Shown here in pieces: positions 1 through 8,281 of a stretch of DNA of 64,000 nucleotides. Below the pieces are notes generated by a model that searched no databases, was not told where the DNA came from, and worked only from the letters and a program-made list of their open reading frames with translations. This stretch comes from Acidobacteriota bacterium. Lineage in GTDB: Bacteria > Acidobacteriota > Terriglobia > Terriglobales > Acidobacteriaceae. Made by a program: the position numbers and the translations under genes. The stretch's first letter is position 1. Every line of letters begins with the position of its first letter. The stretch is taken from the NCBI GenBank assembly GCA_018268755.1, contig JAFDVW010000016.1, positions 124,001 to 188,000 of the forward strand, written 5' to 3'.

Positions 1-1685
1 GAGAAATGGGCGTCGGCCCAGCGCGGCGCGCGGGCCACGGCCGCTTCAAATTCCGGCGCAGCGCCCTTCCAGTCGCCGGTTTCAAACAATGCCAGTCCCA
101 ACTCGTAATGGCCCATGCCGGAATCCGGCAGCAGCTTCACCGCCTGTTGCAAGGGACCCAGGGCCTTCTCATAATTTTTGAGCCGGGCCTGGGCGATGCC
201 GTATTGCATTTGCGCCACCGGCATCTCGGGCTGCTCCGCCAACACCTTCTCCAATTTGGGCAGCGCCTCGGCGTAGCGCGAGTCCTCGATGTCCATCATG
301 GCGAAGTGCAGCAGATTGGCCACTTCGATTTTTTCTTTGGGATCGGCGCCCTGCAGGTGGTCGGCCTCCGCCTTGCTGACGTCGGAACCCACATAGCCCA
401 GCGCCTGCAGTTTTTGAATCTGCTCAGGATCGGGCTTGGCCAGGGCGATCATCGTTTGCTTAGTCTTGTCGCGGAAAGCCGCCAGCTGTCCCTGCAAAGT
501 ATCGGAAACAGCTTGGGAAGTTGCGGCCAGATTGTGCACGGCCTTGGGGTCCGCGGACTGATCGTAGAGCTCCCGCCCCGGGGATTGAATGTAGAGATAT
601 TTTCCCGTGCGCAGTGCCCGCAGGGAACTCCAGCCGAAGGCGCGATGCGGGTAGTCGGTTTCGGCGTAGGCAGGGCGGTCCGGAATCGCGGCGGGCTTAG
701 CTCCCGGCGCGGGCGGCTTCCACATGGCGGAGAGGGGCTCGCCTTGCATCTCTTTGGGAACGGCGACGCCGGCTTCTTTCAGGATGGTGGGCGCAATGTC
801 CACCAGGCCCACCCGTGTGTCTATTTTCTTGCCGGCGGCCCGGGCCGCGGGCAGTTTGAAGAGCATCGGCACGTGAATGGTTTCGTCGTAAAGAAAAATC
901 CCGTGCGTCTCTTCTCCGTGTTCGCCAAAAGCCTCCCCATGGTCGGCGGTCACGGCGATCAGTGAATTCTGATAGAGGCCCTGCGTGCGCAACGCGGCGA
1001 GCAGCTGGCCCACGGAAGAATCGGCATAGGCGATTTCTCCGTTGTAGGGAGCAGCCGCGAAGCGCGTTTTAAAAGGCTCGGGCGGATCGTAAGGATCGTG
1101 CGCATCATAAAGATGCACCCAGAGAAAAAACGGGCCGCGCGGGCGCTTGCCCAGCCAGGCCAGGGCGCGGGCAATGACGTCACCGGCGCGGCGCTCCACG
1201 GTGGCGTAACGATCGGCGCCGTGGGCGCGCATTTTGAAGCCGGCATTGTAGACATCGAAGCCGCGGTCGAAACCCGGCGCCGTGCCATCCAGAGGATCGA
1301 GCACCAGCGAACCTACAAAGGCCGCAGTGTGATAGCCATGCTGCCGCAGGAGATCGGGAAGATAGGGCAAGGCCGGCGACAAGGGCACGCCGAAATCATT
1401 TACGTGGTTGAACTGGGGATACGTGCCGGTGAGGATGGTGGCATGCGAAGCCGTGGTCAGCGGCACGTGCGAATAGGCGCGGGAAAAGATAATGCCCTGA
1501 CTAGCCAGGGTATCCAAATTCGGCGTAATACCCAGCTTGGCGCCGAGAAATCCCATGTGGTCGGCGCGGGTGGTGTCGAGCGTGATCAGGATGATGTTGG
1601 GAGGCGGCGCGGCTGGGGGAGCAGCCCAGGAGCTGGCAAAGCAGAACAGGACCGCGAACAGGAAAATGCAGCGCCGGAAAAGCAT
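1..1685 (-). CDS. Sulfatase-family hydrolase with C-terminal TPR repeats (3' end outside window)
   Basis: The reading frame is open from an ATG at 1683-1685 to the window edge, so the C-terminus is missing (561 residues seen). It begins with a signal peptide (MLFRRCIFLFAVLFCFASS). A sulfatase / alkaline-phosphatase-superfamily domain follows: NIILITLDTTRADHMG holds the first metal-binding Asp, SHATILTGTYP sits at the nucleophile position, and TADHGE is the distal metal site. The nucleophile position is Ser-His-Ala-Thr rather than the formylglycine motif C/S-x-P-x-R, so true sulfatase activity is uncertain and a phosphohydrolase is possible. From about residue 430 the sequence becomes helical TPR-like repeats (AEALPKLEKVLAEQPEMPVAQ, LGPLQQAVKLLPDSGMGHYE). 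Sulfatase-TPR fusions are known in acidobacteria. No clear ribosome site precedes the ATG. Confidence 0.85.
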   Translation of the reverse strand, partial: MLFRRCIFLFAVLFCFASSWAAPPAAPPPNIILITLDTTRADHMGFLGAKLGITPNLDTLASQGIIFSRAYSHVPLTTASHATILTGTYPQFNHVNDFGVPLSPALPYLPDLLRQHGYHTAAFVGSLVLDPLDGTAPGFDRGFDVYNAGFKMRAHGADRYATVERRAGDVIARALAWLGKRPRGPFFLWVHLYDAHDPYDPPEPFKTRFAAAPYNGEIAYADSSVGQLLAALRTQGLYQNSLIAVTADHGEAFGEHGEETHGIFLYDETIHVPMLFKLPAARAAGKKIDTRVGLVDIAPTILKEAGVAVPKEMQGEPLSAMWKPPAPGAKPAAIPDRPAYAETDYPHRAFGWSSLRALRTGKYLYIQSPGRELYDQSADPKAVHNLAATSQAVSDTLQGQLAAFRDKTKQTMIALAKPDPEQIQKLQALGYVGSDVSKAEADHLQGADPKEKIEVANLLHFAMMDIEDSRYAEALPKLEKVLAEQPEMPVAQMQYGIAQARLKNYEKALGPLQQAVKLLPDSGMGHYELGLALFETGDWKGAAPEFEAAVARAPRWADAHF

Positions 1686-1690
1686 GGGAA

Positions 1691-1724
1691 AGGAAAAGGG
1701 GAGTCTACCATAGGCAGACTCCCC
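1691..1724 (-). terminator. Rho-independent terminator after the TonB-dependent receptor
   Basis: A 9-bp perfect stem, GGGGAGTCT / AGACTCCCC (1698-1706 with 1716-1724), has a 9-nt loop. On the minus strand it is followed by TTTTCCTTT. It lies 18 nt past the receptor stop and just before the sulfatase start, so it should separate the two transcripts. Confidence 0.8.
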
Positions 1725-1741
1725 GTGAAGGATGCGACGGC

Positions 1742-4700
1742 TCAGAATATGATCTTCAAACCGAAGTTCATGTTTCTGGGGCCGCCCTGGGCGATGACTG
1801 GGTTACCCGCGGCAACGTCCGAAGTTTTCGTGATCTGACCAAAAGTGGCGCCCAGGGTGTTGTCCGGGAAGTAGTAAAAATTGCCACGATTGAGCACGTT
1901 GTAGACTTCCCAGCGCGCTTGCAGCGTGACCTTCTCGGTGATCTTGGTGTCCTTGATCAGGGTCATATCCCATTGCGCCAGACCGGGGCCGATCAGCTGG
2001 TTGCGGCGAGAGTTACCCAGCGTGCCCGGACAGGGGGTATAGAACGGAGACAACGCTAGATCTCCCAAGTGATGGCCGGGGTTATCCGGATCGACGGATC
2101 CAAGTCGACCGCAAGGGTCAGGTTGATCATAAGCCGTGAAAGTCTCAACCACATATTGGTCGGGATTCCGCGTGTTGTACTTGATCGGCGTGCCATCCCA
2201 GGCAGCGCGGACCGAAGAACCATTCATGCCCTGACCGGTAGGATCGGTGCCACCGCCCAGCAATGCGCTGAAGGGACGGCCGCTGATCCCGGTAAAGATG
2301 GTGCTGATCTGCCAGCCTTTGCCCAGATATTGGCCCCCGGGCAATGTGGGCAGAGAGTATACGCCGCCCACGTTGAAGTTCAGGCGCACATCGTGATCGC
2401 ACAAGCCGTACCCATCTTTTGGAGTGTAGGGATTGTTGGCCTGCGGATAGTTACCGGCGCCGCCACGATTCGACGAGTTGTAGTCGTAACATTTGCTCCA
2501 GGTGAAATTGTATTGCGTGTTCAGGCCGTGCCAGTTGCGCTGGTTCAAACTCGTCTGCAAGCTATCGTATTGCGAACGCGAGTCATTGGTGGCCTGAATA
2601 ATGTGGCGCAAGCCGTCGGGGCCGTCGGCACTGATAGGACGGAACTCATCGCAGGAAGAGCCTGAAGTACAAGGGCTGCCCACCGGCGACGCATTTAAAT
2701 CGCGGTACATGAGGAGGTTGCTGCCGCGCGAACCAGAGTAGCCCACGGTGAGAACGGTATTGCGCGCCACTTCCTGCTGAATGCTGAGGTTGAAGTTGTG
2801 AATGCGCGGCGTCTTGAAGTCGGGAACGATGGAAAAGGCGTTGTAGGGCGGCGTGCCGGTGGGGCTGGAGCCAAATAGCGGTCCTTGGCTGAAACAGAGA
2901 TAGTCCCCCTCGCCGGTATCGGGGTTATAGCAGCTGGAGGCGGGATCGTTAGGAGCCAGGCCAGAATCCCAATAATTCCCTCCCTCGGAGACTGAGAAGG
3001 AAGCATATTGGCCAAGGTTAGGCTGGCTAAAGATGCCGGCTCGGGCCCCCGCGAAGGTATAAGGCGCAGCCAAGGACGCAATATTCCACAAGTCGTAAGT
3101 CATGGAATACCCGCCGCGCACCGCGGTCTTGCCGTTGCCGAAAACGTCCCAGGCGAAGCCCACATGCGGGCCAAAGTCGTGATAGTCGAGGTTGTAGAGC
3201 CGGTCGAGTCCCTGCCCCAAGGTCTTGAAGCCGGAACCCACGAAGTAATTGGAGGCAATATTGTCCTTCTCGCCCAAGGCGCCATTCAGGTCATAGCGCA
3301 ATCCGAAGCTGATGTTCAGGCGAGGAGTAATCTTCCAATCATCTTGCGCGTAGAAGCCGACCGACCGCTGGAAGATGTGACGATGGGTATCGCCAAAGTT
3401 GCGACTGGCGGAATCGGCTTTGCCGAGCAGAAGCTCTTCGACCGCGTCCTGAATGGGGTCGCCGCTGCTACTGGGTGCATAGTAGCTGAAATAACCAAGG
3501 GTCATGCCGGTACGAGCGCGGTTGCGGAGACTGTTGGTATAGGCACTCTGGAAGTTTCCGCCGAACTTGATGTTGTGGTTCCCCTTCACCCAGGAAAAGT
3601 GTTCAGACCAATCCCAGGTCTGATCGGGGCGGGTGGTGATGGGATAGCCCTGCACACCACCGATGTATCCGCCATAACCGAGAGGCAACAGATAGACGTA
3701 AGGCACGCCGAAATCGGCCGGGCTGAGCGGGCCGGTATCCATGCCCAAGCTGGCGGGATCGATCTTATTGTTCACGTCGATGATCTGAGCGAAGCGGGTA
3801 TACCCGAGGCGGCTTTCCAAAATCTTGTTGCCCCGGTTCCAGGTCCAGCTAACTCCCGCCATCTGCGCTCGTGAAGGAGCGATGGAGTTGAAGAGGTTGG
3901 CCGGGTTGTTCTGTCCTGCCGGTAGACCGGCATAGGGAGGAGCACTTTGCAGGCTGTCCCCGAAAATGTATTTGGCCGAAATGGTGTGGCTTTGCCCGAT
4001 GTGGTGGTCGACTTTGACCCCGAAGCTGTCTGCGGTCGCGGTGGTCGGCGTGTTCGCAATCAGGTTTCCACTGGGGTCCAGCGGGAAAAATCCCAGCAAG
4101 GCTTCGCCGGCGGGATCGACGGTCAGGCCATTGTTGGCAATGTCATCGCGCGCGTTCTGGACCTGCTGCGGGGTGGGCACGGTGCGACTGCTGACCGCGG
4201 AGGCCTTGTAGCGCTGTCCTTCGTAATAAAGGAGGAAGAAGGTCTTGTCTTTCACGATCGGGCCGCCGATACCGGCGCCAAACTGGTTGTTATGGATGGG
4301 CGCGTGCTTGCAGGCATCCTCAGTGTCACAACCCTTGTGTTTGGTGAAGTAGTTCGAGGCGTCGCCAAAACCAGAGTGGTTCACCCAGTTGGCCCAGCCA
4401 TGCAAATTGTTGGTGCCGCTCTTCATGCCGAGCAGGATGGGAGCGCCGCCCTTTACGCCAAACTCGGAGGAAGGGGTCTCCTGCACGGAAAGTTCCTGAA
4501 TGGCCTCGGGAGGAAAGATGATGGCCGGAATGCCGACCACGCCGGTCTGTCCGATGGCGGAGTCGCCATAGTAGCGGTCATTGTTATAGAGACCGTCAAT
4601 AAAGTAGTTGTTGGAGGAAGTGCGGGCGCCGTTGATGCTGACCGCCAGGAAACCTCCGCCGGGGGCGCGCTGCACGCCGGGAGTGATGGCCAGCAGCGAG

Positions 4701-5158
4701 TTGAAGTCGCGGCCATTGAGCGGGACCGTTTCGATCTTGGCGGCATCAATATAGTTGTTATTGTTGGCAGAGAGCTCCACCAAGGGGGCCGCGCCTTCGA
4801 CTTCCACCACCTCCGCCCGTTCTCCAAGCTGAAGTTTGAAGTCGGCGCGCATCACACCACCGGAGAGTACGGTGACTTCCTGGACCACGGTCTTGAATCC
4901 GGAGGCGGAGACGGTCACCTTATATTTGCCGATGGACAGTTCCGGGATGCGATACCCGCCGGAGCTGGTGGTGGTGGCGCTACGGGTCACGCCGGTATCC
5001 ACGCTCTGTGCGGTGACAGTAATGTTGGGAACCACCGCACCGGAAGCATCGGTGACGTCCCCAGCGATGTCGCCGGTAATTTTCTGCCCAAACGCAGACA
5101 TTCCCATCAACAACAGACAACACAGAGAAAATCTCACCACAGGTCGGATGTAGCGCAA
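1742..5158 (-). CDS. TonB-dependent receptor, Oar-like, with N-terminal carboxypeptidase-regulatory domain
   Basis: Outer-membrane active-transport receptor of the very large acidobacterial Oar/CarA-like class; the substrate cannot be read from sequence. Start at TTG 5156-5158 gives 1138 aa with a signal peptide (RYIRPVVRFSLCCLLLMGMSAFG). Residues about 27-110 form a CarboxypepD_reg-like beta-sandwich (GDIAGDVTDASGAVVPNITV). The plug follows (VPLNGRDFNSLLAITPGV and a FIDGLYNND segment), then a long beta-barrel ending in Phe (NFGLKIIF), as expected for BAM-inserted proteins. The TTG is preferred because GTGAGGGGG lies 5 nt upstream and a -35/-10 pair lies at 5207-5235, which would fall inside the longer frame (ATG-type start 5266). 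Single-gene unit with its own promoter and terminator. Confidence 0.92.
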   Translation of the reverse strand: MRYIRPVVRFSLCCLLLMGMSAFGQKITGDIAGDVTDASGAVVPNITVTAQSVDTGVTRSATTTSSGGYRIPELSIGKYKVTVSASGFKTVVQEVTVLSGGVMRADFKLQLGERAEVVEVEGAAPLVELSANNNNYIDAAKIETVPLNGRDFNSLLAITPGVQRAPGGGFLAVSINGARTSSNNYFIDGLYNNDRYYGDSAIGQTGVVGIPAIIFPPEAIQELSVQETPSSEFGVKGGAPILLGMKSGTNNLHGWANWVNHSGFGDASNYFTKHKGCDTEDACKHAPIHNNQFGAGIGGPIVKDKTFFLLYYEGQRYKASAVSSRTVPTPQQVQNARDDIANNGLTVDPAGEALLGFFPLDPSGNLIANTPTTATADSFGVKVDHHIGQSHTISAKYIFGDSLQSAPPYAGLPAGQNNPANLFNSIAPSRAQMAGVSWTWNRGNKILESRLGYTRFAQIIDVNNKIDPASLGMDTGPLSPADFGVPYVYLLPLGYGGYIGGVQGYPITTRPDQTWDWSEHFSWVKGNHNIKFGGNFQSAYTNSLRNRARTGMTLGYFSYYAPSSSGDPIQDAVEELLLGKADSASRNFGDTHRHIFQRSVGFYAQDDWKITPRLNISFGLRYDLNGALGEKDNIASNYFVGSGFKTLGQGLDRLYNLDYHDFGPHVGFAWDVFGNGKTAVRGGYSMTYDLWNIASLAAPYTFAGARAGIFSQPNLGQYASFSVSEGGNYWDSGLAPNDPASSCYNPDTGEGDYLCFSQGPLFGSSPTGTPPYNAFSIVPDFKTPRIHNFNLSIQQEVARNTVLTVGYSGSRGSNLLMYRDLNASPVGSPCTSGSSCDEFRPISADGPDGLRHIIQATNDSRSQYDSLQTSLNQRNWHGLNTQYNFTWSKCYDYNSSNRGGAGNYPQANNPYTPKDGYGLCDHDVRLNFNVGGVYSLPTLPGGQYLGKGWQISTIFTGISGRPFSALLGGGTDPTGQGMNGSSVRAAWDGTPIKYNTRNPDQYVVETFTAYDQPDPCGRLGSVDPDNPGHHLGDLALSPFYTPCPGTLGNSRRNQLIGPGLAQWDMTLIKDTKITEKVTLQARWEVYNVLNRGNFYYFPDNTLGATFGQITKTSDVAAGNPVIAQGGPRNMNFGLKIIF

Positions 5159-5206
5159 GTTCGCCCCCTCACGAGACAGGTAATCAAGGACTGCCAATAA
5201 GCGGGA

Positions 5207-5235
5207 AGTGTAGTGACTTAGGCGAACAGCTTCAA
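5207..5235 (-). promoter_or_regulatory. Sigma70-type promoter of the TonB-dependent receptor
   Basis: On the minus strand, TTGAAG (5230-5235), a 17-nt spacer and TACACT (5207-5212). The predicted transcript starts near 5200, giving a leader of about 40 nt that contains the GAGGGGG ribosome site of the TTG start. Confidence 0.6.
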
Positions 5236-5351
5236 GAGAAATCTGTACTGCGTGACTCGCAGTCATCTCTCTCTAAACACAGAGCTGACAAACATATACA
5301 GAGTGTTTCGCCAAGCTATGGTGGCCATCAAAAAAATCGATGTGCGGGGAA

Positions 5352-5567
5352 TTAGCGCAAAGGGGAATCGGTCATACGAAAGCGGGTACGCACATGCTCG
5401 GAAAGCAGTTCGATGGCCCCGCGGTTGCCCACCGGATCAGTCTGGGCAAGATATTTCATGGCTTCCACCAGCAATTTCTGGCCGTCTACATATCTGGGAT
5501 CGGGCACGCCTTCCCGGCGCCGGCGTCCGATGGCGGGAGGAACTGGAATGGTAAATACCTTGGCCAT
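5352..5567 (-). CDS. Small hypothetical protein, 71 aa
   Basis: ATG at 5565-5567 with an AGGA about 10 nt upstream; the product begins MAKVFTIPVPPAIG and ends RTRFRMTDSPLR. It is basic and soluble, with an Arg-rich patch (GRRRREG) near residue 13 and a helical C-terminal half (QKLLVEAMKYLAQ). Codon third positions are G/C-rich like neighbouring genes, which supports real coding. A longer in-frame start (5663) exists but has a poor upstream context. It follows the LolA-like gene in the same direction after 117 nt and may be its distal cistron. I recognise no family. Confidence 0.5.
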   Translation of the reverse strand: MAKVFTIPVPPAIGRRRREGVPDPRYVDGQKLLVEAMKYLAQTDPVGNRGAIELLSEHVRTRFRMTDSPLR

Positions 5568-5684
5568 GAAAACTCGGTCCTGCCAAGCCACCGCCTGCGT
5601 GGGAACGCGGGGGTAGCCCTTCCTTTCAGCAGTATAGCTTTCCAGTCCACAATTACCAGCCAAATCTTGCTGTAGGAAAGGGGC

Positions 5685-6437
5685 TCAATCGCCCGAGGAA
5701 ACAAATTGGGTCTTTTTGGTGGTCTTGAGTTTGAAAACCGAGTCCGGGATGCGGACATTGACGCGGATGTCGGTGTAGCGTGACAGGCGATAATCGCCGG
5801 AGGGCTCAAACAGCTGTTGCTGGAGCGAGATGCCCTGCGCGGGATCGACCCACAAGACGATGTGCTGAAAGGTGTTACGCACTTTCTGGGACTTGGGGAC
5901 GAGGTCCAGCTTAGCGCAATCCACGCCATTGACTTTTTCGTTGCCCAGATAGCGGATGTCGAAGGATTTCAGCATATCGTGGCCGCCGCCACCGAAACCG
6001 AGGACCAGAAAGCTCTCGAATTCGGCACGGTTCTTGCCCGTGCCATAGGCGGTGACTTGGTCAATTTTGGGCTGATAAAGCTGCACCTTGCCCTGGTCGA
6101 AGATCACGTATTTCGGGTCGGGGCTGGTGACCTCGGCGGCCATCTGAATTTCCTTGCCGGCCCGGCGGAAATAGATTTTCCCTTTTTGCGTCTCGGTTTC
6201 ATCGACCACTTTTTGATATTGGTCCCAGGCGAAGCTGGCCTGGGTGGACTGGAAACCGGCCGCGGTCTTATCCATTTGGGTCAGCACGCGCTCCAGGGCA
6301 GGATCGGAACTTTGCGCGCCGGCGGAGGCCGCCAGCAGCAATGCGCTCCCGCATATAAGCAGGAAGGAAGACCAGCTACTTCTGCACCCAGACCTTGTAA
6401 GACTGGACCCGCCCCGATTTGTCGCGTTCGGCTTCAT
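5685..6437 (-). CDS. LolA-like outer-membrane lipoprotein carrier / sorting protein
   Basis: A 250-aa exported protein with a signal sequence (SFLLICGSALLLAASAGA) and the half-barrel pattern of the LolA/LolB superfamily: LTQMDKTAAGFQSTQASFAW, then GKIYFRRAGKEIQ, PKYVIFDQGKVQLYQPKIDQ, and IVLWVDPAQG. LolA-like proteins carry lipoproteins or other lipids across the periplasm. The N-terminus (ATG 6437) overlaps the preceding 139-aa gene by 62 nt in another frame; no alternative ATG sits between that gene's stop and the signal peptide, so overlap with translational coupling is likely. The set serS - small membrane protein - LolA-like on one strand suggests an envelope role. An outer-membrane sorting role by family; the cargo is unknown. 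Confidence 0.75.
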   Translation of the reverse strand: MKPNATNRGGSSLTRSGCRSSWSSFLLICGSALLLAASAGAQSSDPALERVLTQMDKTAAGFQSTQASFAWDQYQKVVDETETQKGKIYFRRAGKEIQMAAEVTSPDPKYVIFDQGKVQLYQPKIDQVTAYGTGKNRAEFESFLVLGFGGGGHDMLKSFDIRYLGNEKVNGVDCAKLDLVPKSQKVRNTFQHIVLWVDPAQGISLQQQLFEPSGDYRLSRYTDIRVNVRIPDSVFKLKTTKKTQFVSSGD

Positions 6438-6795
6438 ATTTAGTAATGCTCACTTCACCCGAGATGGGCTCAATGATGCTCAACAACTCGCTGCGAACCG
6501 CAGGTTCTTGCTGGGCCTGGACCGCATTGCCTTCGATCTCAAAAATAAAATGGCCGCGCCCGTCCGGGATCACGACTACTCCAGTTGGATGCGGGGTACG
6601 CTCCACGGGTTTGTCCTTGAAATTGATCCAGTAGGGCGAAAGGAAGACGAAGAGGAGGATCAGCGTGACCATCACGTCGTACTGGATGGTGCCCCGTTCG
6701 TAGGACCAGAGAATGTAGCCGCGGATTGTGCGCCAGAGGCTGCTCATGGGCAGGGAGGGCGGGCCGACCGCTGGGGATACTTCTGCACTTTTCAA
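6376..6795 (-). CDS. Single-pass membrane protein of unknown function, 139 aa
   Basis: One transmembrane helix (YDVMVTLILLFVFLSPYWINF, about residues 39-59) is followed by a periplasmic domain (GVVVIPDGRGHFIFEIEG; SIIEPISGEVSITKYEAERD). The start is TTG at 6793-6795; GAGGAG lies 12 nt upstream, slightly far, and a second candidate is ATG for MSSLWRTIRGYI at residue 17. One TM plus a small periplasmic domain recalls ExbD/TolR, but the conserved Asp in the TM of ExbD is not convincingly placed, so I do not assign it. It sits between serS and the LolA-like gene and overlaps the latter. Confidence 0.65.
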   Translation of the reverse strand: MKSAEVSPAVGPPSLPMSSLWRTIRGYILWSYERGTIQYDVMVTLILLFVFLSPYWINFKDKPVERTPHPTGVVVIPDGRGHFIFEIEGNAVQAQQEPAVRSELLSIIEPISGEVSITKYEAERDKSGRVQSYKVWVQK

Positions 6796-6852
6796 GTCTA
6801 GTTTTTACTCCTCATCTTGGCAATGCCCAGCGCGGGTAGCGCCGCCTCCCAC

Positions 6853-8148
6853 CTAAGGTTTCCGGGGCTGGATGCGTTCGGCGCCGACATAGGGCTGCAA
6901 GGCCGGCGGAATCATAACACTGCCATCGGCCTGTTGATAGTTCTCCACGATCGCGACCCAGGTACGGCCGACGGCCAGACCACTGCCGTTGAGCGTATGC
7001 AGAAACTCGCTCTTGCTCTTGCCTTCCGGGCGGTAGCGGATGTTGGCGCGCCGGGCCTGGAAAGATTCGAAATTGGAGCAGGAGGAAATCTCCCGGAACA
7101 GCTGCTGCCCGGGCAGCCAGACCTCGATATCGTAGGTCTTGGCGGAAGAGAAGCCCATGTCGCCGGTGCAGAGCGCCATGGTGCGGTAATGCAGACCGAG
7201 CTTTTGCAAGACCTCTTCCGCATGGCTGGTGAGCTTTTCCAGCTGCTGGTAGGAATCTTCCGGGCGGGAAAACTTTACCAGCTCGACTTTCTGGAACTGG
7301 TGCTGGCGAATGATGCCGCGCACATCCTTCCCGTAAGAACCGGCCTCACTGCGGAAGCACGGCGTGTACGCGGTGAGGGAAACCGGCAGGCGGGCCGCGT
7401 CCAGCACTTCGTCGCGATAAAGATTGGTGACCGGGACCTCAGCGGTAGGAATCAGCCAGAGATCTTTTTCCTCCCCATGCGGCACGCGGAAAAGGTCCGC
7501 GGCGAATTTGGGCAACTGCCCCGTACCCTGCATGGAATCGGAGTTCACCAGATAGGGCGGAAGCACCTCGGTGTAGCCATGCTCGCGGGTGTGCAGGTCG
7601 AGCATGAAGTTGGCGAGAGCGCGCTCCAGCTTGGCGCCCAGGTCCCAATACACGGCAAAGCGCGCGCCGGAAATCTTTGCGGCACGCTCGAAATCCAGGA
7701 TACCCAGCTGTTCGCCCAGGTCCCAATGCGGCTTGGGCGCGAAGTCGAACTGCGGCGGCGCGCCCCAGCGGCGCACTTCCACATTCTCCTCGCTGCTCCT
7801 CCCTACCGGGACACTTTCATGGGGCAAATTGGGGATGCTCAGGAGAATCTGGCGCAGACGCGTTTCCAGTTCCTGGGCGGCCTTTTCCTTTTGCGGAATC
7901 TGCTCGCGCAGCTCTTTGGTCTCGGTGATCTGCGTGCTGGCATCCTGGCCGGCCTTCTTCAGCTTGGCGACCTCTTCCGAGGCGCGGTTGCGGCGGGCCT
8001 GCATGGTTTCCACTGCGGCGATGGCCTGGCGGCGCTGGGCGTCGAGTTCGCGGAAATCCTGCAGCACCGCGGCGGGATCCATGCCGCGCTGGCGCAGTTT
8101 TTCTTCGACCACAGTCAGGTTGTCACGAACGAAATTAAGGTCAAGCAT
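6853..8148 (-). CDS. serS: Seryl-tRNA synthetase
   Basis: Cytoplasmic class II synthetase that charges tRNA-Ser (and tRNA-Sec) with serine. The product is 431 aa, normal for bacterial SerRS, and begins [18 protein letters not shown]. Residues about 30-105 are the antiparallel coiled-coil arm that grips the long variable arm of tRNA ([20 protein letters not shown]). Motif 2 is [20 protein letters not shown] and motif 3 is [19 protein letters not shown] 31-residue upstream extension of the frame is Pro/Arg-rich and was dropped. The ATG at 8148 has no Shine-Dalgarno site; a TACAGT box ends 9 nt before it, so the mRNA may be nearly leaderless. Divergent from the phosphatase gene. Confidence 0.97.
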   Translation of the reverse strand: MLDLNFVRDNLTVVEEKLRQRGMDPAAVLQDFRELDAQRRQAIAAVETMQARRNRASEEVAKLKKAGQDASTQITETKELREQIPQKEKAAQELETRLRQILLSIPNLPHESVPVGRSSEENVEVRRWGAPPQFDFAPKPHWDLGEQLGILDFERAAKISGARFAVYWDLGAKLERALANFMLDLHTREHGYTEVLPPYLVNSDSMQGTGQLPKFAADLFRVPHGEEKDLWLIPTAEVPVTNLYRDEVLDAARLPVSLTAYTPCFRSEAGSYGKDVRGIIRQHQFQKVELVKFSRPEDSYQQLEKLTSHAEEVLQKLGLHYRTMALCTGDMGFSSAKTYDIEVWLPGQQLFREISSCSNFESFQARRANIRYRPEGKSKSEFLHTLNGSGLAVGRTWVAIVENYQQADGSVMIPPALQPYVGAERIQPRKP

Positions 8149-8244
8149 GAACCTATTACTGTAATGGAAAAGGGGCGTGGATTGCACGTGGCCGGGCGGA
8201 GGCCGGGGGCGCGGGGCAGGAGGGTCCCGGGATGGTCTCACGGC

Positions 8245-8273
8245 TTGGCCGGTTCTGCCTGGGCCTGTAAACT
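8245..8273 (+). promoter_or_regulatory. Sigma70-type promoter giving a leaderless phosphatase mRNA
   Basis: TTGGCC (8245-8250), a 17-nt spacer and TAAACT (8268-8273). The ATG at 8282 lies 8 nt after the -10 box, so the transcript is expected to begin at or next to the start codon. No ribosome site is present. Confidence 0.55.
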
Positions 8274-8281
8274 ACTTCGCG

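Noticed and set aside
3947..5200. Long plus-strand frame antisense to the TonB-dependent receptor (also 2069-2665, 3008-3874)
   Set aside because: The opposite strand has clear receptor domains, and these frames are Gly/Val/Ala-rich products of GC-rich codons with no ribosome site or family features.
6376..6795. ExbD/TolR assignment
   Set aside because: Topology fits but the conserved TM Asp and the periplasmic pattern are not convincing.
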